Position numbers and translations under genes: made by a program | Shown: in pieces, positions 52,051-63,602 of the stretch | Numbering within the stretch: the first letter of the stretch is position 1 | How the letters are laid out: each line of letters begins with the position of its first letter | Notes under the pieces: generated by a model | Databases searched by the model: none | What the model was told of the DNA's origin: nothing | The model's input: the letters and a program-made list of their open reading frames with translations, nothing else | Source: Blepharisma japonicum | Lineage: Eukaryota; Ciliophora; Heterotrichea; Heterotrichida; Blepharismidae | DNA: 64,000 nucleotides | Direction of reading: 5' to 3' | Assembly (NCBI GenBank): GCA_949751835.1 | Contig: CATKHK010000088.1 | Span: forward strand, 112,468 to 176,467

Positions 52051-52695
52051 GGGTTTTGTTTTTGACGATTGATAGCGATTTTATTTTATTGGAGATTGTT
52101 ATTAGGACATTTAAGTTTTAACCGAGAACTAAAAATATGATTGGCTGATTTTAGGATAATTAAGAGTAATCGGGACGAATTTATTTTCAATTTAGCGAGA
52201 TTCATTAGATTTCCATAAAATTTGACTTAATAATTAGAAAATAGGATAATTATTCTAGATTAATATTGCGTTAATATGATAAGTTAGACCTAATTTTATT
52301 TTCAATTTAAATGCTAAGTAGACTCTGAGATTAATAATCTATTACTATAGTGCTATGACTAGATCAATTATTTATCTATTTATTTTACGAGAGCCTAATT
52401 ATATTAGTAATATTGAGAGTCTTATTCAGATTTCATGAAGTTTAACAAGCAATTCAAATTATTGAGCATGCTATTATAATCTAATCACTAATGAATAATC
52501 TCATCACTCAATTGTTTATGCATAAACATAGTTATTTTTAATTTTTGAATTAAGAAAAAATAATAAAAGCAATAATCAATACAAAGCATTGCATAAAGAG
52601 AATTTTATATTTCTTCGAATATTTATGATATTCTTAGCAGCTACTAATTTATCAAAAAAGAATCCAAAGTCAATTCATAACTTTCCTATAAAATT
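52051..52695. other. AT-rich intergenic region
   Basis: 645 bp between divergent genes, strongly AT-rich. The last part carries a short frame (52589-52783) that is only a shadow of the desaturase promoter and 5' end. Confidence 0.4.
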
Positions 52696-54090
52696 ATGGC
52701 GACTGCTAAAGCAACTCTTGATAACTCAGGTGAGTGCTGGTATGATTGGTGCCGAAGATATACAGGAGTTCGTGACTTTGTAGTTCATAAAAAATCAGGT
52801 TATCGACAATATACATGGGAAGAAATCGTTAAGCATGACAAAGAAGACGACTGCTGAATTGTTGTTCACGAAAAAGTATACGACGTCACCAAATGGGTGC
52901 CTTACCACCCCGGAGGAAAAATGATATATGATGGCGCAGGTGGTGACTGCACTGGTGTATGGGAAAGTTATCACCCTCTTAGCACTCTTGCCCAAGGAAT
53001 CCCTCAAAAATATTGCATTGGTGAAGTTAGAGATTACCAAGACTTCTATAAGTGGGATGGCGATTTTTATAAAAATTTGAAGCAAAAAGTAGAAGCAGCT
53101 ATTCCTTATGAAAAAAGAAGAAACAGCCTATGGATGACTATTAAAGGCTCATTTTTATTTTTCGGCTACTTTTTTGCCCTTTTTAACTACATTTACTTCT
53201 GCACTTGGTGGTCTGCTATAATTTTAGGATTTTTTGCAAGCCAAGTTGGAGTCAATATTATGCATGATGGAAACCATGGTGCTTGGACAAGCAATAAGCA
53301 AATGACATGGGCTGCTGGGTATTCACTAGACGTAGTCGGTTCTTCAAGCGTAGTTTATAGACGATCTCATAACTACGGCCATCACTCTTGTGTGAATCAT
53401 TATGAACTTGATAGAGCTTTTGATACATCATTCCCATGGCTTCGTTTGCATATGAATCAACCAAGATATTGGTATCATAGATATCAGCACTTATACGCCC
53501 TTGCCTTATATTCTGCTACTAATCTAGGCGACCTTTTCGGTACTTTTGACGACTTCTTTTGGATGTCGAATTTCCCTAATAGAAGAGGCTCAGCTCCATT
53601 TAAAGATTTTTTATTGCAAAATTTAGTCAAAATCTGCTGGTTGTTTTATGCGATTTTGATACCGAGCTATATCCATGGATATCTTAATGTGATTCCAATT
53701 ATGTCGCTTTATATGGGAGCTTTTAGCTTGGGATATGCACTTTTCTTCGCAGTTAACCATTGGACACTTGATGCAGGATTTGTAGATAACTCTACTATTG
53801 GAAATAGCAATTGGGGTGTGCTCCAAGTGGTCAACTCAGTTAACTTTGCATTGGATTCTTGGCTGTGGACTAATCTCTCTGGAGGGCTGAATCATCAGAT
53901 TGAGCATCATTTATTCCCTGGATATGTGCATACCAATTATCCTGAAATTGCGAAAATTGTGCAAGCAAGTTGTAAAGAAAATGGGCTGAAATATGTTCAG
54001 TATCCTACATTCTGGGCGGCGATCAAGGCTCACCTTTATTTGCTAGAAACCCTAGGGAAAAATGATAAGCCTCCTATAAAACAATCATAA
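52696..54090 (+). CDS. Front-end fatty acid desaturase with N-terminal cytochrome b5
   Basis: 464 residues; one TGA (DDCWIVVHEK) as Trp lies in the cytochrome b5 domain and is needed to join it to the rest. Heme-binding HPGG at 71-74, then GGDCTGVWESYHP. Three His boxes: HDGNH (190-194), HNYGHH (225-230) and QIEHH (401-405); the Gln replacing His in the third box marks front-end desaturases (delta-5, -6 or -8). Hydrophobic pairs lie between the boxes. The enzyme makes polyunsaturated fatty acids on the ER using electrons from its own b5 domain. Regiospecificity cannot be read from the sequence. Confidence 0.93.
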
Positions 54091-54159
54091 AGTAACTATT
54101 TAAGTTCTTTATCATATTGATTTAAATATTAATCTCTGCAGAAAATTTTATCATATTAT

Positions 54160-55122
54160 TTATCTATGTCTAAGGGAAGGATACTCACTTCGAAGATTAA
54201 CAATCATGCTCGAAACTGAAACACATGGCTTTGTCATTTCTTTATATGTAGTTTTCCATGGTGTTGTTTCTTTTTTGTCCTTTTTCTTCACAGGATCATA
54301 AGGATCTGGCATATGCTCAGGAAATGGAGATAGCGTGCTTCCTTCTTTTATTGGGTTGGGAGGAATGAACGGCCTATCATGCTGCACTCCATTAAAAGTG
54401 GCAGGTCGCTTATCTTTTGGCTTTGGATTTTCACCTCCATAAGTAGTTTTGTCATCAAAAAATGGCCTTTCCCCGAAAACTGTTGATTTAAACGGCTGCT
54501 CCGGCATTTTTGCTTTATCTTTTCTTACTTGCTCTCTAACAATTTGGTCTTTTCTATCATATGGATCAGGCTCATGTGGATAATCCCCTAATAATACTCC
54601 AGGCGTACAGTTAGGTTCTCCTTTTTTTGGTGGACTCGTAAGAAAATTCCTGGGCTCTGTATATACACCTCCATCTGGAAGTTTTCTTTTAATTTGTCTA
54701 AAGTTCATTGTAGGCATACTAGGATAGATTGAATAAACAGTCTTTACAGGACCATCAGGTTTCCATGGGTTTTCATGAATTTTCTTTATTTGTTCAGATT
54801 TTGCCTTGACACTTTGATTTCTCTTTTTAGAGTCATATCGATCTTCTATATATTCATATGACGAAAAATAACAGTCAGGAGTTTTCCCACGTTTACCTCC
54901 TGTAGTCAAAAAATTTTTCGGCCCTGTTTTAACGGAGCCATCTTCATTTCTTAATGGAACTTTACCTCTTGAATAAGTATCATCTGAAATTGCATTAGTC
55001 CCAACAAATGAAAAAAGCCCTAGTCGCTGATTATACGGGTCAAATTTTGAGTCTTCGAAGAACTTTTTGCGGGTTTCTTCCATTTGTTTTTCCCGTTCTT
55101 TAGGACTTATAACCTTTGTCAT
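54160..55122 (-). CDS. CFAP96: Ciliary protein, CFAP96 (C4orf47) family
   Basis: 320 residues, basic, Pro/Gly/Lys-rich, without membrane segments or coiled coil. Repeated loops such as GPKNFLTTGGKRGKTPDCYF and EPRNFLTSPPKKGEPNCTPG, the RLGLFSFVG start and PFKSTVFGERPFFDD follow the pattern of human C4orf47/CFAP96, a basal body and axoneme-associated protein of similar length (309). Related microtubule-inner proteins share this style of short Pro-Gly-Lys repeats. In a ciliate it most likely sits on ciliary or basal-body microtubules. Confidence 0.72.
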   Translation of the reverse strand: MTKVISPKEREKQMEETRKKFFEDSKFDPYNQRLGLFSFVGTNAISDDTYSRGKVPLRNEDGSVKTGPKNFLTTGGKRGKTPDCYFSSYEYIEDRYDSKKRNQSVKAKSEQIKKIHENPWKPDGPVKTVYSIYPSMPTMNFRQIKRKLPDGGVYTEPRNFLTSPPKKGEPNCTPGVLLGDYPHEPDPYDRKDQIVREQVRKDKAKMPEQPFKSTVFGERPFFDDKTTYGGENPKPKDKRPATFNGVQHDRPFIPPNPIKEGSTLSPFPEHMPDPYDPVKKKDKKETTPWKTTYKEMTKPCVSVSSMIVNLRSEYPSLRHR

Positions 55123-55218
55123 AATTGTTAATAAAAATTATTAAATTGAGAAAATTTTTGAAATTAAGAAGGTAAAAAATAATATTAATTTTGTATATAA
55201 ATCATTTATTTATGTAGC

Positions 55219-57159
55219 CTAGTCAAGTTTTATTAATGAATAAATCCTCCTCACAAATATATAGGCTGCTAAAAAGCCAATAGTGCTTGTCACAATCCCG
55301 AATGCAATGCTGCCAAGAAACATATAGCCAAAATAAATAACCGAAGAAGAAAATCGAGATATGTTCAGCTCAGTTGAGTAATAGATAATTGCATAGAAAA
55401 ATAAATAAATCCCTGATGACCCAGAGACTCATGCAGAAAGCCACCACCATCGGTAGTCTTCTTTGGAGAGCAATAGATATACCAATAAAATTGACACTTC
55501 TGCAGAGGTAATAACTAAAACGATACAGCACAGTAATAAAAATCCGAATAAATAATAAAATAATGTGTGGTGCCATAAGCTTTTCATTATATAACTAATT
55601 TCAATGAACATACACCCAAATGGCAATGACCCTGCTAATAAACCAATAAGGCTAATTTTACAAGATCCTGACATAGTGCTCAAAGGTCTAGGAATTTTAT
55701 TTATTTTCCAGGGCACTTGAATAGTAGGTTTTCTATATCCCATTGCACTGCCTAAAAATACTAAAGGCACAGAAATCCCAAACCATAGCACTAAAAGTGT
55801 TATAAGAGTAAAAAATGGGACAGCCCCTGAGCTTTCTTCACTTCTTATCAATAAGTTTATAAGGAAAAACATAATAAAGCATAGGCCTGGAAAGAAGAAG
55901 GCAGTGCCCATTGCACAGCTTTTCCAATTTACCCCATCAAACATCTTGTAAAACCTTGAAGCTGTGTATCCTCCAAAAACTCCCATAAAAGCAAATAGGA
56001 CTATAGTAGTCGTCAATAAGCTTCCTCTATGGGCAGGAGATAGGAACCCTAAGCAGGCAAAAACTAGTGTAAGAATAGCCATGCCGATTACTTGAATTCC
56101 AGACCCAATTAATACAGATAAGAACATAGGATGGCTTGGCGGTCTAAAAATATCCCCACTCACTTGCTTCCATCCTGATTCCTCAGAGTCCAGATTTTCA
56201 TTATACCTTGATATATCTTTATTTATAGTTCTCCTCAGAATGTTAGCTACCATCCCAGACAAAAACAGCACCATAGCAAAAGAATTGATTACCGAGAGCC
56301 AATGAACTTCTTTATTCATTCCAGAATACAAATACATTTCCCACCTATGAGCCCATTGCACATTGCTTTTTTCAAATGTCACTGAATAAGTATAAGTAAT
56401 ATTTTTGTCTTTTTCTAATATCTGATATGAAATTCCAGTCATATATCCATCAAATCCATTTTCTATTATTTCTTCAGGATTTACGAACTGTTCTTCGAGC
56501 TCTCTAGAATACTCCAAATATTCAATAAAATCTTGATCATTGCATTTTAAGCTTTCTGGACTTTTATTGTAAAAACTTAAAGGCTCAACTAAAAAGCCTA
56601 CAACTCGTCAGGTATCAGGGCTTTGATCATTTCCTTGGTATGTATTATAAACTTTAACTATTACGTGTGCATGATTATTCACAAAATATTTTCCGTCTTT
56701 TTTGAAGCCAATAGGAAACCCATCTTGATAAAATGATAGCCGCTTAGGCTCTAAATTTTCAAAACTAGCTGTCAACCTCAGCCCTGATGGAAGATTGTCC
56801 ATCATCCATGAGGCTCTATACTGATTGTCAATCATCCATTTGAAATTTTCTACCTGATCATGACTATTTTTCATAGTCCCAAGATACTTGCAATTCTGGT
56901 TAATTTTCATATAAATTTCATATGGGGAACTTTCCTGCCTGTCCCCAGACAAAATCTGGCCTAAATTTTCATTTTTCTTTTCAAGATGGGTTGGCTTGCA
57001 GAAATTCAGGTAATAATAGTCAAAAGGCAGCTGTGTTTCTGAGGAATCTAGCTTATTAACTGAAAGTTCTATTTTTGAGCCTTCTTCGTAGTCTTTTGGA
57101 GCGACTCCAGGCAGAGAAAAAGCTGTTACTTCAGCAAGTATCAAAAAATAATGCCACAT
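55219..57159 (-). CDS. Transmembrane 9 superfamily protein (nonaspanin)
   Basis: 646 residues with two TGA as Trp (SPDTWRVV, LSAWVSG). A signal peptide (MWHYFLILAEVTAFSLPGVA) leads into a large lumenal N-terminal domain of about 270 residues with the family's LPFDYYYLNFCKP, SSPYEIYMKINQNCKYL and NNHAHVIVKVYN motifs, then nine transmembrane helices. The last loops carry SEVSILLVYLLLSKEDYRWWW-like sequence typical of TM9SF. The very C-terminal IKLD resembles the known KxD COPI-binding Golgi-retention signal. The start is 22 bp from the stop of the Sec1 gene on the same strand. Confidence 0.92.
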
Positions 57160-57181
57160 TTTATATTTAAACTTAGTAATT

Positions 57182-59020
57182 TTACCTAAAGTCTAAATCG
57201 ATGTGTATCTCGTCGTGATCAAGCTTTTCTTCTTCAGGTTTAGACTTTTTGTCGATGTTAGAGATATCGTCTATGAATTCGTCTGGGGTCATAATTCGAC
57301 TTCCGCCAATAATGATGTGAGCTTCTGGATGGCTTTTTACAAATCTAAGCTCAGCTAAGCTAACTCCTCCTAATATAAAAATTATGACCCTTTTGTTATG
57401 GACTGAATTTCTTGGCAATGTCGATTTTCTTCTTAAAGATCCTACAGCTGCTTCACGCTGCTCAATAAAGCTTGGCCCTCCTTTCCTCCCAAATTCAAAA
57501 ATATTCGGATCCAGCTGTCCGTTCAACCCTGAATCCAAAATTTCTGAAAGTTTTGGTACTGCATAACAAAAAATTTTTTGAATTTCAGTAATTTTACTTT
57601 TTAATAATTTTACAGATTCTTTATCAATCCTTTTCATTGTTTTATTCATTGATTGATTTTGCAAGTCAATTCCTAGGTGCTGAAGCTTAGTTAAAATCAT
57701 TACTTGGTTGGTACTCAAATGCTCAGTGATTGCTTTTCTGTCTCTTTCTTTTAAATCCATAGCAATGGTAGCCAGAATGGACAGTCTAAGCTTTTCTTTG
57801 GGATTTTGGAGAGTCGTAATAAGCCTGACAATTCTTTCAATTATTTTGTCTTCTTTTACTTCATTTTTCTGAGTATCGATGCCTGTCATTAAAATTTGTT
57901 CAATTTCAGTTATTTCTTTGATGCCGTCATTTATAAACTGCTGGAGACATTTATCAATCAAAAAGCTGTGCACTGCGAACCGAGACACCATTTCATTGTA
58001 CTCAGACAAATTGCTGACCACTTTTGCAGCAATTTTCATGTCCTCAATTCCTTGCTGCTGCTGCGCTACTTCAATTTCTTGATTTTGTGATCTATACTCT
58101 TGTAAATCTGTCCCTAAAATTTTTTGGGCATCATCAACTTCTTCATATCTATATTTCACCCATAAAAAGTCTATTTCATTTAATACAGCATCTTTAACTG
58201 TCTTAATATTCGAGTTATCAGAAGATTCATATTTCACTTTTCCATCATGTGACACATTTAATAAGTCTTTAAGCATGGCTTCATAATGAACGTCATGGGC
58301 TATTGGAGTAGTCATGTCAAATTTCCGATCCAAAACTATTAAAGTGGCTCTATTATCGTTTATTTCGAACTCTGGGAGTTTTCTATAGAGAAGCTCTATT
58401 TGTTGCTCAATTTCGAGGCCAAGTTCTCGAGCTTGAGGACTGGAGCTTTGATAACAGACTGATGGGAGTTCTTTGAGCACACTGCAAATGTGGCAAATTT
58501 GTTTTGCCATACTTATGATGAGATCTGACCTTTCGTCTGGATGAGACATATACAGATTTCCTAAAATCCCAGGCTTTTCTAAGCTAAAAGTATCTTGGCC
58601 ACATAAGGAAAATTCGCAATTTGCTTCTTTGAATGTTTTTACATAGTTATACAGCGAGGAGTTTGCCATAGATCTCATTAGAGAGTCATTTACGTCAGAT
58701 GTAAAAAATATATGAGCACATCTGTACATTGGCTCATGTGAAAAATCTTCTACGAGTAGTTTTATTGAATGTGTAGATGGTGTTAAAAAATAAATTGCTT
58801 CAATATCTGGCATAGGCTTTCGGCTTTTTTCCAGCTGCTCAATCACAGATATGCCTCTTTCAGTCACATCTAAAACAGTAGCTATGCTATTAAGAATGCT
58901 GAGAGATGTCTGGTCAACCACAAGTATCAGATATGATGCAGTTTTTTTCATTTCTCCAAGAATACCATCAAGAATTCTGCTGCGAGTCAAGTTATATAAA
59001 GAGTTAGATGCTTGGTCCAT
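57182..59020 (-). CDS. Sec1/Munc18 (SM) family vesicle-fusion protein
   Basis: 612 residues, one exon, no TGA. The N-terminal part (SRILDGILGEMKKTASYLIL, VVDQTSLSILNS) and MPDIEAIYFLTPSTHSIKLL fit domain 1 of SM proteins; TLIVLDRKFDMTTPIAHDVHYEAMLKD is the domain 3 signature. The C-terminal RVIIFILGGVSLAELRFV and IIIGGSRIMTPDEFIDDI complete the fold. Among SM classes (Sec1, Sly1, Vps33, Vps45) the sequence is closest to the Sec1/Munc18 plasma-membrane type, which binds syntaxins and SNARE bundles during exocytosis. Confidence 0.93.
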   Translation of the reverse strand: MDQASNSLYNLTRSRILDGILGEMKKTASYLILVVDQTSLSILNSIATVLDVTERGISVIEQLEKSRKPMPDIEAIYFLTPSTHSIKLLVEDFSHEPMYRCAHIFFTSDVNDSLMRSMANSSLYNYVKTFKEANCEFSLCGQDTFSLEKPGILGNLYMSHPDERSDLIISMAKQICHICSVLKELPSVCYQSSSPQARELGLEIEQQIELLYRKLPEFEINDNRATLIVLDRKFDMTTPIAHDVHYEAMLKDLLNVSHDGKVKYESSDNSNIKTVKDAVLNEIDFLWVKYRYEEVDDAQKILGTDLQEYRSQNQEIEVAQQQQGIEDMKIAAKVVSNLSEYNEMVSRFAVHSFLIDKCLQQFINDGIKEITEIEQILMTGIDTQKNEVKEDKIIERIVRLITTLQNPKEKLRLSILATIAMDLKERDRKAITEHLSTNQVMILTKLQHLGIDLQNQSMNKTMKRIDKESVKLLKSKITEIQKIFCYAVPKLSEILDSGLNGQLDPNIFEFGRKGGPSFIEQREAAVGSLRRKSTLPRNSVHNKRVIIFILGGVSLAELRFVKSHPEAHIIIGGSRIMTPDEFIDDISNIDKKSKPEEEKLDHDEIHIDLDFR

Positions 59021-59215
59021 TTTATAAATGATTTGAACAAATTTAAATGAAAATGATTGCTAATAAATTCCTAGCTATTGATATAAAAAAATAAATAAAT
59101 TCCTAGATCAATGAATAAAAAATAAAGCTAGAAAAGCAATCCTTTATGATATGAAACATAAAGAGCTTTCAAAATAAAAAAGGAATTATATATAAATGGA
59201 ATGCGATAATAAAGA

Positions 59216-61198
59216 ATGTACTCAAATAGAGGATTTCTCCGTCCTAACTATAACAACTCAAGCCCTCATTACAAGCAATATTATATCCTCGATGAAAGAT
59301 CAAAAGCCCGAATTTCTGATCCTCCTAAAGAATCAAATATGTTTAGATCTCATTTAAATGGTACCTCAAACCTTTATTCCTTATCTCCTCCTAATAGATA
59401 TCAAAAAATCTATCAAAATCCTTATCCCAGAAAATTTTACGAAAATAATTCGCCTTTACAGACAAATCGTCCTATCTATTTTTCTGGAGTGGCTTCTCCT
59501 GCTTGTAACAACGAAACAACAAAAAGTGTAACAAAACTCCCTGAGATTAAAGCATCTACCAAAGAAAGCTATTATTTACATAACGTAAAATCGTTGGAAA
59601 ATCTGTCTCCAAGGAAGCCAGGCTATGAAATAGACTCAATTTTTGAAATTTATCCTGTAGGGAATTCATATAAAATGGCATATGGAAATCCTATAGGAAT
59701 GGGGTTTTTGATCACAAAGCACCTCATTATGACTTCAAACCTAGTTTTACCTGACGATGAAGTAGCTTCCAGATGTTTTGCTCGTTTCACCGATAACTTA
59801 TTTGAGACTCATCATTTTGATCCTAAATCTTATTTTTATACGAATAGAGAGTCAAATTTTACCATATGTGGCTTTATGCTAAATCCAGAGAGCCTGAAGC
59901 AGAGACTACCAATTAATATAGTACAGCCTTTTATTTTGAGTGAAGGAGATGGTATCGCTTATTTGAACTCGGGCTCAGACATAAGGACTGTTATTGGTGT
60001 GGACAATAACAATTTCACCTATTCAGCTGGTATAAATATCTTACCTGGAATGCCAATATTTTCAATAGACTGGAAATTACAAGGCATTCATCATACTCAG
60101 ACACATTTTTATAGGTTTTGCCAAGCATCTCGCATTGATTCAACCTTAAAAATGCTGTCTAATGTAAAATATGCAATCTCCCACTCTGAATTAATGACTG
60201 TAATGTCTGATTACTCAGAAAAAATAGCTGGGTTGAATAAAAACACTTATGGATCTTATGAAATTGGTAAATGTTTATACTGAATTGACTGGTATAAAAC
60301 AAATATTTATAGATATGATATTGCTTTGAATAAATGATCATATGTAAAAATCCATAATCTTAATGATTTTTTTACCATAGAAACGCCTTCATGGACTTTT
60401 AATTGGGGAAGCAGAATTGCGTACACTCCAGATGGGTGTTTTTATATAATAGGAGGGGTTGGAAAAGAGCTAAGCGACACAAGAGCTGACTTGTATCATT
60501 TTAATACAGACACAAGAGAAATAGCCAGAAAATCCTCAATGCTTGAAAAAAGAGAAGGCCCAGCAGCCGTTTATAGACAGGGGTTTATCTATGTAATGGG
60601 TGGGAAGTTTAGCTATAACACTTGTGAGAAATATTCTATCAGTGAAGATAGATGGTATCATTTCGCTCCAATGATTCATGGGAGGTTCGAGCCTGTTGCT
60701 GCACTGATGCATTGTGAAGAGTATTTGTATGTGATTGGAGGATATCCTCAAGATATGGTTGGCACTACTCTTGAGAGATTTTACTTTGAGAAAGATAATT
60801 GAGAAGCTATTGAGATCCTTTTCCCACTCCCTATGATTAATCCTGCAATATTCCCAGTATCTGCAAATAAACTTGCACTGTTTGGTGGGAGGTTTTCTCA
60901 ATCTATTTATATATTTGAGCTGTGTGAAAACGAAACTGATAATCATACTACACATATAAAAGACGAGGTTTATAAAATATATACAATTGAGAGCTTTCCT
61001 GAAGGATTTGAATCAGTTTATCCTGCCTTTTTATATAAGGAAGAAAACGAAGTCTTCATGATAAAATCCAGACATGGAGAACAGCCTCAAATAATGTACT
61101 ATTCCTATCTCAATTTATCAAAACCTCCTATTGGTAGAATTCTCGAGCACAGAAGGATAGTAAAACTCCCTCAAGTAAAAATCCAACAAATTTTATAA
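59216..61198 (+). CDS. Degenerate trypsin-like protease domain fused to kelch repeats
   Basis: 660 residues with three TGA as Trp in the middle (LYWIDW, NKWSY, KDNWEA). The N-terminal about 130 residues are Tyr/Asn/Pro-rich and disordered. About 145-305 resembles a chymotrypsin-fold peptidase: GMGFLITKHLIMTSNLVLPD where TAxH would be, and LPGMPIFSIDWKLQGIHHT where the GDSGGP...GIhs loop would be. The catalytic His and Ser appear replaced, so it is likely inactive. From about 370 several kelch motifs follow (GCFYIIGGVG, GFIYVMGGKF, YLYVIGGYPQ, KLALFGGRF). No BTB or F-box is present. Probable scaffold or substrate-binding protein. Confidence 0.75.
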
Positions 61199-61247
61199 TT
61201 TTGAAGTAAATATTAAGCTGATCAGTTTCTTTTAAATTTAATCTAAA

Positions 61248-62030
61248 ATGGGATCTAATTGGTCTTGGCCATGTGGGGATAGAGAGAGAAGAAGATACAA
61301 AGTCACAACTGCAAAGCCAAAATCAGATATTAATAAGGCTGCTACAGGGAAATTTAATATAATCCGAGCCCAAGCTATAATTGTTCCTGCTGAAAGCATA
61401 GAACGAATATTAAAAATCCACCCGAAGGATAGCCTCCCTAGCTGAGTAATAAGCAATCCTAGAAACCTTGAAGAAGTCATAATAGTTTCACAACACCCTG
61501 ACGATCTCGCAACTTTTTCTAGTAAACAAGGAAACTATATGGTTTCATTATTCGCTGCTAATGAAAATAACTGGCAGAGACTTTCAAACTTGTTAGAAAA
61601 CAGCATAAATGTGGCTAACTCAATAAACAAAACCTTTATAGGAGCAATCACAGACAGCTCAGGAAGGATTTTTCTATGCTATTTTAAACATGACCACATA
61701 ATCCAAGGAAATTCAAAATTTATAGTAAAATTAATTGACCAGCCTTTAACTGGGGATTATTTAAAAGAGCTGCTAAATGATTATAAAGGAATCAAGTTTA
61801 AAGGCTGCATAAAATATAAAGAGAAAGCATTTTTGATAATAGAAGAACCAAAAAACGCGATACAGAAGATGCATGTGGTGAATATGTTTTCTAATGAAGA
61901 AATTGGGCAGCCAGGGTTCATTATGGATGTTTCCAATAAAATCGAAATAGGAATTGGAAGCCAAGGGTTGGAGTTTGTAGGGATGGCAAGCATTACAGAT
62001 GGTATTGCTTTGGTTTTTTCAAAGAAGTAG
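61248..62030 (+). CDS. Hypothetical protein with MGSN start
   Basis: 260 residues, one TGA (LPSWVISN) as Trp. MGSNWSWPCG could be N-myristoylated, with Cys9 available for palmitoylation. The rest is a mixed alpha/beta protein (IIRAQAIIVPAESIERILKI, TFIGAITDSSGRIFLCYFKH, KGCIKYKEKAFLIIEEPKNA) without known catalytic motifs. Family not recognised. It lies between the kelch fusion gene (50 bp) and the convergent methyltransferase (23 bp). Confidence 0.75.
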
Positions 62031-62053
62031 GATGTGCAATTAATTAAGATATA

Positions 62054-63091
62054 TTAATCAATTTTTTCAAGGACAACTAAATGCAAATATGAGTCATTTT
62101 CAAAATTTATCTGTATTTCTCCGATTGCTTCCATATAGCACTTTAAAATTTCTTGCTTTTCTTCTCCAGTTCTCCTTTTAAGCGATTTTGAATAAGGTTC
62201 AGCCATGACAGCGCCTGCTAAAGATTTGAATTTTTCTATATTTTCTTTAAATTCTTCTGCATTCATTAAACTTAGCCCTGATTTCCTATGAATTACTTTT
62301 TCCATTGAAATGACTTTATATAAGTGGCTTGTTTCGTTTAATGCTCTTTCAATTTCTTCTGTGCTTCTCCCATACAGTGAAAGCGTTAAATCTCTTCTTT
62401 CTTCATCTGTAATTATTCCTTTTCTAAAAATAATTTCATTTGCTTCATTTAAAGCACCTATTTGCCCCATATGAGATTTATCATCTGCTACTTGGAAAAT
62501 AAGCCGACCTTGGTTAGCTAATTCTTTATGTCTCAGATGTAAAAAATTTACCATATCTTGATGTGCAATTTCTGCAGCTATTACTTTAAATTCTGGGTCA
62601 TTAGATGCAGATAGAACAATGTTATCAGGTGCACTTAAAGGTTGAGATAAATACTGAACAGCTCTTGATGATATTGCCAGGTGAATGAAATTATCAGGGA
62701 GAACTCTCTCGTAAAATGATTTTCCAATAGCTGAAAAACTAACTGCAGAAGAATTAAGATAGGTGTTTGGAGAATTGAGGAGGGTTTTAAAGGTTTTTTC
62801 TCAGTTATTTGTAGGCAGATCGTTATGGATTATATGAATTGGCTGAAGGGAGGTTTCTCGAAAAGTTTTGATAGCATTGCTAAAAAGGATCATTGAGTTT
62901 TTACCTTCTGAGGATCCATAATCAGCTATTCAAATAGTCTCAGTCGTAAGGGAGAGTGCATGATTAAGGCTATCAAGGACTGAATCTCTTGATTGTAAAA
63001 GAGTTAGTAATTGAGGAGTAGCGTTTTCATTATAGCCTTCGATAGAAAATCCTCCCGTTTTCTGTTCTTCATCTTTGTTTAATTCACTCAT
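62054..63091 (-). CDS. SABATH-type S-adenosylmethionine carboxyl methyltransferase
   Basis: 345 residues with two TGA as Trp (TETIWIADYG, TNNWEKT). Family motifs are clear: IADYGSSEGKNSM (SAM-binding, plant IADLGCSSGPN/ADYGCSSG), IHIIHNDLPTNNWEKTFKTL (NDLPxNDFN), FYERVLPDNFIHLAISSRAVQYLS (FY.RLFP..S.HL..SS.a..WLS) and a C-terminal part with GRLIFQV and a Pfam Methyltransf_7-like helical cap. In plants these enzymes methylate carboxyl groups of salicylate, benzoate, jasmonate or gibberellin. The substrate in a ciliate is unknown. It is divergent from the rRNA gene. Confidence 0.85.
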
Positions 63092-63585
63092 TGAATATTA
63101 TTGCTTATTTCTGCTATATTTATTGGATGTGTAACTTAAAATAGTGAGATAGTTCGCTCAACTCAATTGTGGCTAAACCAGATGATACTTCAACAGCAAA
63201 GAGTTGCCTTCAACTTTAAATAAAACCTATAACTTATATTAAGGCACTAAAGCATGCGCAATATTAGCCTTATTATTTTCACGCTTACGGTACAACAAGT
63301 AAAATAATGTGAATAATCATTTTATATATAATACTGTATGCAAATTAAATTTTCATATGATATGAAAATTAACTAAAGTAAGCAAAATAAAAAGTGTGAA
63401 TAGTCAAATTAATCATTTCTTTTATAGAATTTCTCATTTAGAGTAATTTTAATTTCTAATGGGATTTAGAGGGTCTCCATTTTTGACGTCCTTCGTCTTC
63501 CGCCATCTTTAATATTTTATCGATTTTGACTTAGTCATTTTTCCAAAATGGCTCCATAGCAAAAAAATAAGGAAATTTTTTTTTT
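63092..63585. other. Spacer between methyltransferase gene and rDNA promoter
   Basis: AT-rich non-coding DNA. The last 120 bp contain TCCATTTTTGACGTCC and a run of A and T tracts leading to the putative rDNA promoter. No repeat array typical of an rDNA intergenic spacer is visible. Confidence 0.4.
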
Positions 63586-63602
63586 GTATATATAAGAGGG
63601 GT
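63586..63602 (+). promoter_or_regulatory. Candidate rDNA promoter core
   Basis: GTATATATAAGAGGGGT follows a nine-T run about 355 bp before the 18S start. Base composition changes sharply from AT-rich to balanced at this point, which suggests the start of the rRNA precursor close by. Inference only. Confidence 0.35.
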
